Below are positions 4,418 to 6,703 of a stretch of 6,703 nucleotides of DNA, one piece after another. The notes below the pieces were generated by a model that had not been told where the DNA came from, did no database searches, and saw only the letters and a list, made by a program, of their open reading frames with translations. The stretch is from Hydrogenophaga sp. (lineage in GTDB: Bacteria > Pseudomonadota > Gammaproteobacteria > Burkholderiales > Burkholderiaceae_C). The position numbers and the translations under genes were made by a program. The stretch covers positions 1 to 6,703 of the forward strand of contig JAGXRS010000261.1 of NCBI GenBank assembly GCA_018335615.1, given 5' to 3'. Every line of letters starts with the position of its first letter. Within the stretch, counting starts at the first letter, position 1.

Positions 4418-5685
4418 TGCCACACACACTTGGAGCCCTTCAGGTCGCAGCGCTGCTGGTGTCAGCCAGCTACGGCATCGGACTGCTGTTTGGATCGGGC
4501 GAACAAGCCCTGAGCCATGGCATGGCGGGAGGTATCTATGGCGTGGCCACTGCCGCTGGTATGCTGCTGCTGGCCTTGTTCGCCCGGCGGCTGTGGTCGA
4601 AGGGTTTGCCGATCTGGGACGTTTTTGCCCATGCATACGGTGCGGGCCTGCAGCGGCCGGTTGCTTTGTTGTCACTGGTCTGGATGGCCGGTGTGCTGGC
4701 GGCGCAGATTCACGGCGGTGTCGCTGTGATGCAGTTGCTGGGGCTGGCGGACCTGCCGGGCTTGACCCTGGTTCTGACCTTGCTGTATGGAGCGTCTCGG
4801 CTGGATTTGCGATTCGCCGCCGGGGTGTTCGCTTTGTGCCTGAGCGCCAGCGCGCTGGTGCTGGTTTATGCGATTGTCTCGGCTGATGGCATGGGCTTGT
4901 ATCTGCGTGCTGTGCCCGAGTTCATGCACGATTTGTCGGGTTTTCAGCCGCAACAACTCTGGGCCATTCTCCTGGCCGTCAGTCTGCTGGTGTGCATGGG
5001 CGCCGACTACCAGCAGTTCGTGCTGGCCGCCAGGACACCCTGGGCCGCTGCAACAGGGTGTGCGCTGGCTGCTGTGATTTTGCTGGCTATCGGATTTCTG
5101 CCGTCTACCTTGGTGGTCACGATGGTGGAAAAAGGCGCCCTCGGCGATGTTGCAACCGCCAAGCAGGTGGTGCCTCTGGTGTTGGCTCAGGTGGCGGGCA
5201 CTATGGGTGCGGGTGCAGACACGCTCATGTTGGTGGCTTTGTCCTTGGCCGCATTGGGATCGGGTGCGGCGATCCTACGCGCCATGACCGATGCGTTAGT
5301 TTCGGCGGTGCCTTCTGGGCCTTTTTCTCGGCGCCAGGTGCTCACGATAGTGGCGCTGCTCCTTGGGGCATCTTTGGCAGCCCGAGAACAAGGCATCGTC
5401 GCCACCATGGTATCGGTCAACGTGGTGTACATCGCCAGCATTGGGGTGTGTTTTGTCGCGCTGATGATGGGTGTTCCGCTCTCGAAACGTCATGCCAGTG
5501 CCGCCCTGACCACTGGTTTTTTGGTGTCCTCAGGCGTCCAGCTAGCAGTCTGGGCTGGCTGGACGCTTGATGGCGCCGATATTTTGGCCTTGACGGTCGG
5601 GTTGGCAGCTTCGCTAGCGGCCTCGATGCTGTTGCGCTGGAGGGCGGTACGCGGATGGGTGAGGGCGTCGGGATCGTCGCGTTGA
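4417..5685 (+). CDS. Sodium:solute symporter (SSS)-like permease
   Basis: A 422-residue, very hydrophobic protein with about twelve membrane helices. SSS-like features include the first-helix region with GIGLLFGSGEQAL and MAGGIYGVATAAGM (21-49), PIWDVFAHAYG (65-75), GADYQQFVLAARTPWAAATG (195-214) with its soluble loop, and the helix ADTLMLVALSLAALGSG (267-283). It is somewhat shorter than typical SSS proteins (about 460-550). At the helix where many members carry the Na+-binding Ser/Thr of an STADS-like motif, the sequence is AALGSGAAILRAMTD, so Na+ coupling is not assured. ATG 4417 overlaps the desaturase TGA by one base; earlier starts would lie inside the desaturase. Substrate is unknown. 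Context suggests transport of the precursor or product of the desaturase. The stop directly abuts the convergent argP-like gene. Confidence 0.78.
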   Translation: MPHTLGALQVAALLVSASYGIGLLFGSGEQALSHGMAGGIYGVATAAGMLLLALFARRLWSKGLPIWDVFAHAYGAGLQRPVALLSLVWMAGVLAAQIHGGVAVMQLLGLADLPGLTLVLTLLYGASRLDLRFAAGVFALCLSASALVLVYAIVSADGMGLYLRAVPEFMHDLSGFQPQQLWAILLAVSLLVCMGADYQQFVLAARTPWAAATGCALAAVILLAIGFLPSTLVVTMVEKGALGDVATAKQVVPLVLAQVAGTMGAGADTLMLVALSLAALGSGAAILRAMTDALVSAVPSGPFSRRQVLTIVALLLGASLAAREQGIVATMVSVNVVYIASIGVCFVALMMGVPLSKRHASAALTTGFLVSSGVQLAVWAGWTLDGADILALTVGLAASLAASMLLRWRAVRGWVRASGSSR

Positions 5686-6624
5686 TCAGGTGGTATCAGA
5701 CAGCACATCCACCGGTGGCAGCGGGGTGCTTGAAGCAGCTAGGTGCCGCCTGGCCACTGACACGATCAACGCCGAGATGTCGCGTGCCAGCGCGGGCTCC
5801 AGTTCCCAGTGGTGCCACAGCAGATCGACCATCATGTGGTCGCCCGGGCAAATGTCCACGAGCCGGCCTTCAGCCACCAGAGGTTCGGCTTGGATGCTGG
5901 GTGCCAGCCCATAGCCGGCGCCCATCACAATCCCGTTCAGCAAGGCTTCGGGCGAGGGCAGGTAGTGACGGGCAAAGCGGTCAACGGGAAAGCCAAATCG
6001 TTGCTTGAGGAACTCGGTGTGCAGCGCGTCCTTGCGGTTGAACAGGATGGCGGGGGCCTTGAGCACCGCCTGCACCGTGAACCCTTCCGGAAAATGCGCC
6101 CGCTGGAACGCGGGGGTGGCGTAGCAGCGGTATTCCATCGCACCGAGCGGCTCGGCCAGGAAACCGGTGGCGGGCTTGGGGTCGGTCGTGATGCAGCCGA
6201 TGACCTCGCCGCGCGATAGCCGGGCAGCGGTGTGGTCCTGATCGTCTGCCACCACTTCCAGGGCCACCTGTTCGCTCAACAGCAGTTCCTTCAGCACCTC
6301 GGGAAACCAGGTGGCCAGGGAGTCGGCGTTGACGGCAATCGCCAGCGGGATCGGGCGGCCTTTGGTGGGTGTGGGTGCCAGCGTTTGAAGGACGGAGCCT
6401 TCGAGGATGCGCAGCGCGGTCACATGGCGCAGCAACACTTCGCCGGCTGGGGTCGGCACGACCGGGCGGTCGCGGACCAGCAACACCAGCGACAGCGATT
6501 CTTCAAGCGCGCGAATGCGCTGTGACACCGCACCTCGGGTGATGCTCAGCACCTGCGCTGCGCGCTCAAAGCTTTGTTGCGCCACCACGGTGGCAAAGGT
6601 TTCCAACTGATCACGATCCAGCAT
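5686..6624 (-). CDS. argP: ArgP/IciA-type LysR-family transcriptional regulator
   Basis: A 312-residue LysR-type regulator. Residues 3-60 are the winged helix-turn-helix (SFERAAQVLSITRGAVSQRIRALE at 18-41, then PTPAGE). The effector domain carries blocks shared with E. coli ArgP: AIAVNADSLATW (95-106), RLSRGEVIGCIT (135-146), LGAMEY (160-165), VLKAPAILF (187-195), and LVDICPG followed by LLWHHWELE (255-275). ArgP senses lysine and arginine and activates exporters such as ArgO/LysE. Such regulators are usually divergent from the exporter gene, which would lie just beyond the right edge. ATG 6624 has GGGAGGG six bases upstream. The tail after residue 295 is longer than in E. coli ArgP. The gene is convergent with the permease gene and touches it stop to stop, with no room for a terminator. 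Confidence 0.88.
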   Translation of the reverse strand: MLDRDQLETFATVVAQQSFERAAQVLSITRGAVSQRIRALEESLSLVLLVRDRPVVPTPAGEVLLRHVTALRILEGSVLQTLAPTPTKGRPIPLAIAVNADSLATWFPEVLKELLLSEQVALEVVADDQDHTAARLSRGEVIGCITTDPKPATGFLAEPLGAMEYRCYATPAFQRAHFPEGFTVQAVLKAPAILFNRKDALHTEFLKQRFGFPVDRFARHYLPSPEALLNGIVMGAGYGLAPSIQAEPLVAEGRLVDICPGDHMMVDLLWHHWELEPALARDISALIVSVARRHLAASSTPLPPVDVLSDTT

Positions 6625-6703
6625 GTCTTGCCCTCCCGACGGTTCGTCTCATGTGCCACGGATCGGCAGGCAAACGGCAGGCTGAGCGAACCCGTCCGTG
6701 CCC
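6625..6703. promoter_or_regulatory. Upstream region of argP with candidate LysR-type sites
   Basis: The last 79 bases hold an exact direct repeat CGGCAGGC (6664-6671 and 6675-6682), 11 bases apart, so both copies lie on one face of the helix. An imperfect inverted repeat, GACGGTTCG (6638-6646) with CGAACCCGTC (6687-6696), flanks it. LysR-type regulators commonly bind such sites between themselves and a divergent target. The other half of the region is outside the window. Confidence 0.4.

Noticed and set aside
3978..4886. A 302-codon + strand open frame across the desaturase-permease junction
   Set aside because: It overlaps both genes out of frame, is rich in Cys, Arg and Trp as expected of a shadow frame, and no family block is visible.
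1..6703. CRISPR arrays, tRNA, rRNA, riboswitches or an AHL synthase
   Set aside because: No regularly spaced repeats, cloverleaf structures, rRNA segments or recognisable LuxI-type motifs were seen on either strand.

Overview
This is a GC-rich bacterial segment. Codon use, and the resemblance of its proteins to Burkholderiales families (DsbA-like oxidoreductase, EamA transporter, ACT_3 protein, ArgP), suggest a betaproteobacterium, probably near Comamonadaceae. That placement is an inference from protein style; no rRNA or marker gene is present.

Left part (1 to about 1340): a graveyard of broken genes and insertion-sequence scraps, all on the + strand. First comes the 3' end of a DsbA-like thiol oxidoreductase gene with an internal stop and a frameshift. 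Next is the 5' end of an EamA/DMT-type transporter gene, which stops where an IS66-type terminal repeat (GTAAGC...) begins. The IS66 piece keeps only its left end and the start of tnpA, and is joined directly to the 3' end of an IS5-family transposase. Beyond the IS5 remnant lie a second inverted-repeat end or hairpin and the C-terminal part of a possible zinc-ribbon protein.

Middle part (1443 to 3204): three genes on the - strand, read right to left. They encode an ACT_3 (DUF2241) protein, a basic protein of unknown function, and a LuxR-type regulator with an autoinducer-binding domain and a GerE helix-turn-helix. The last two overlap by 26 bases and have a likely promoter of their own. No LuxI-type synthase is present, so the regulator looks like a LuxR solo within this window.

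Right part (3476 to 6624): a membrane diiron desaturase with three histidine boxes is translationally coupled (TGATG) to a sodium:solute-symporter-like permease. The permease stop codon abuts the stop codon of a convergent argP-type LysR regulator, with no base between them. The 271-base gap between the ACT_3 gene and the desaturase is a divergent control region. It holds overlapping near-palindromes placed where an activator of the ACT_3 promoter would bind.

The most interesting unit is the coupled desaturase-permease pair beside an ArgP-type (basic amino acid sensing) regulator and a LuxR solo. The desaturase may act on a small molecule or amino-acid-like compound, as RtxC does in rhizobitoxine synthesis, rather than on bulk membrane lipid. 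This is a hypothesis; the sequence shows only the family and the arrangement.
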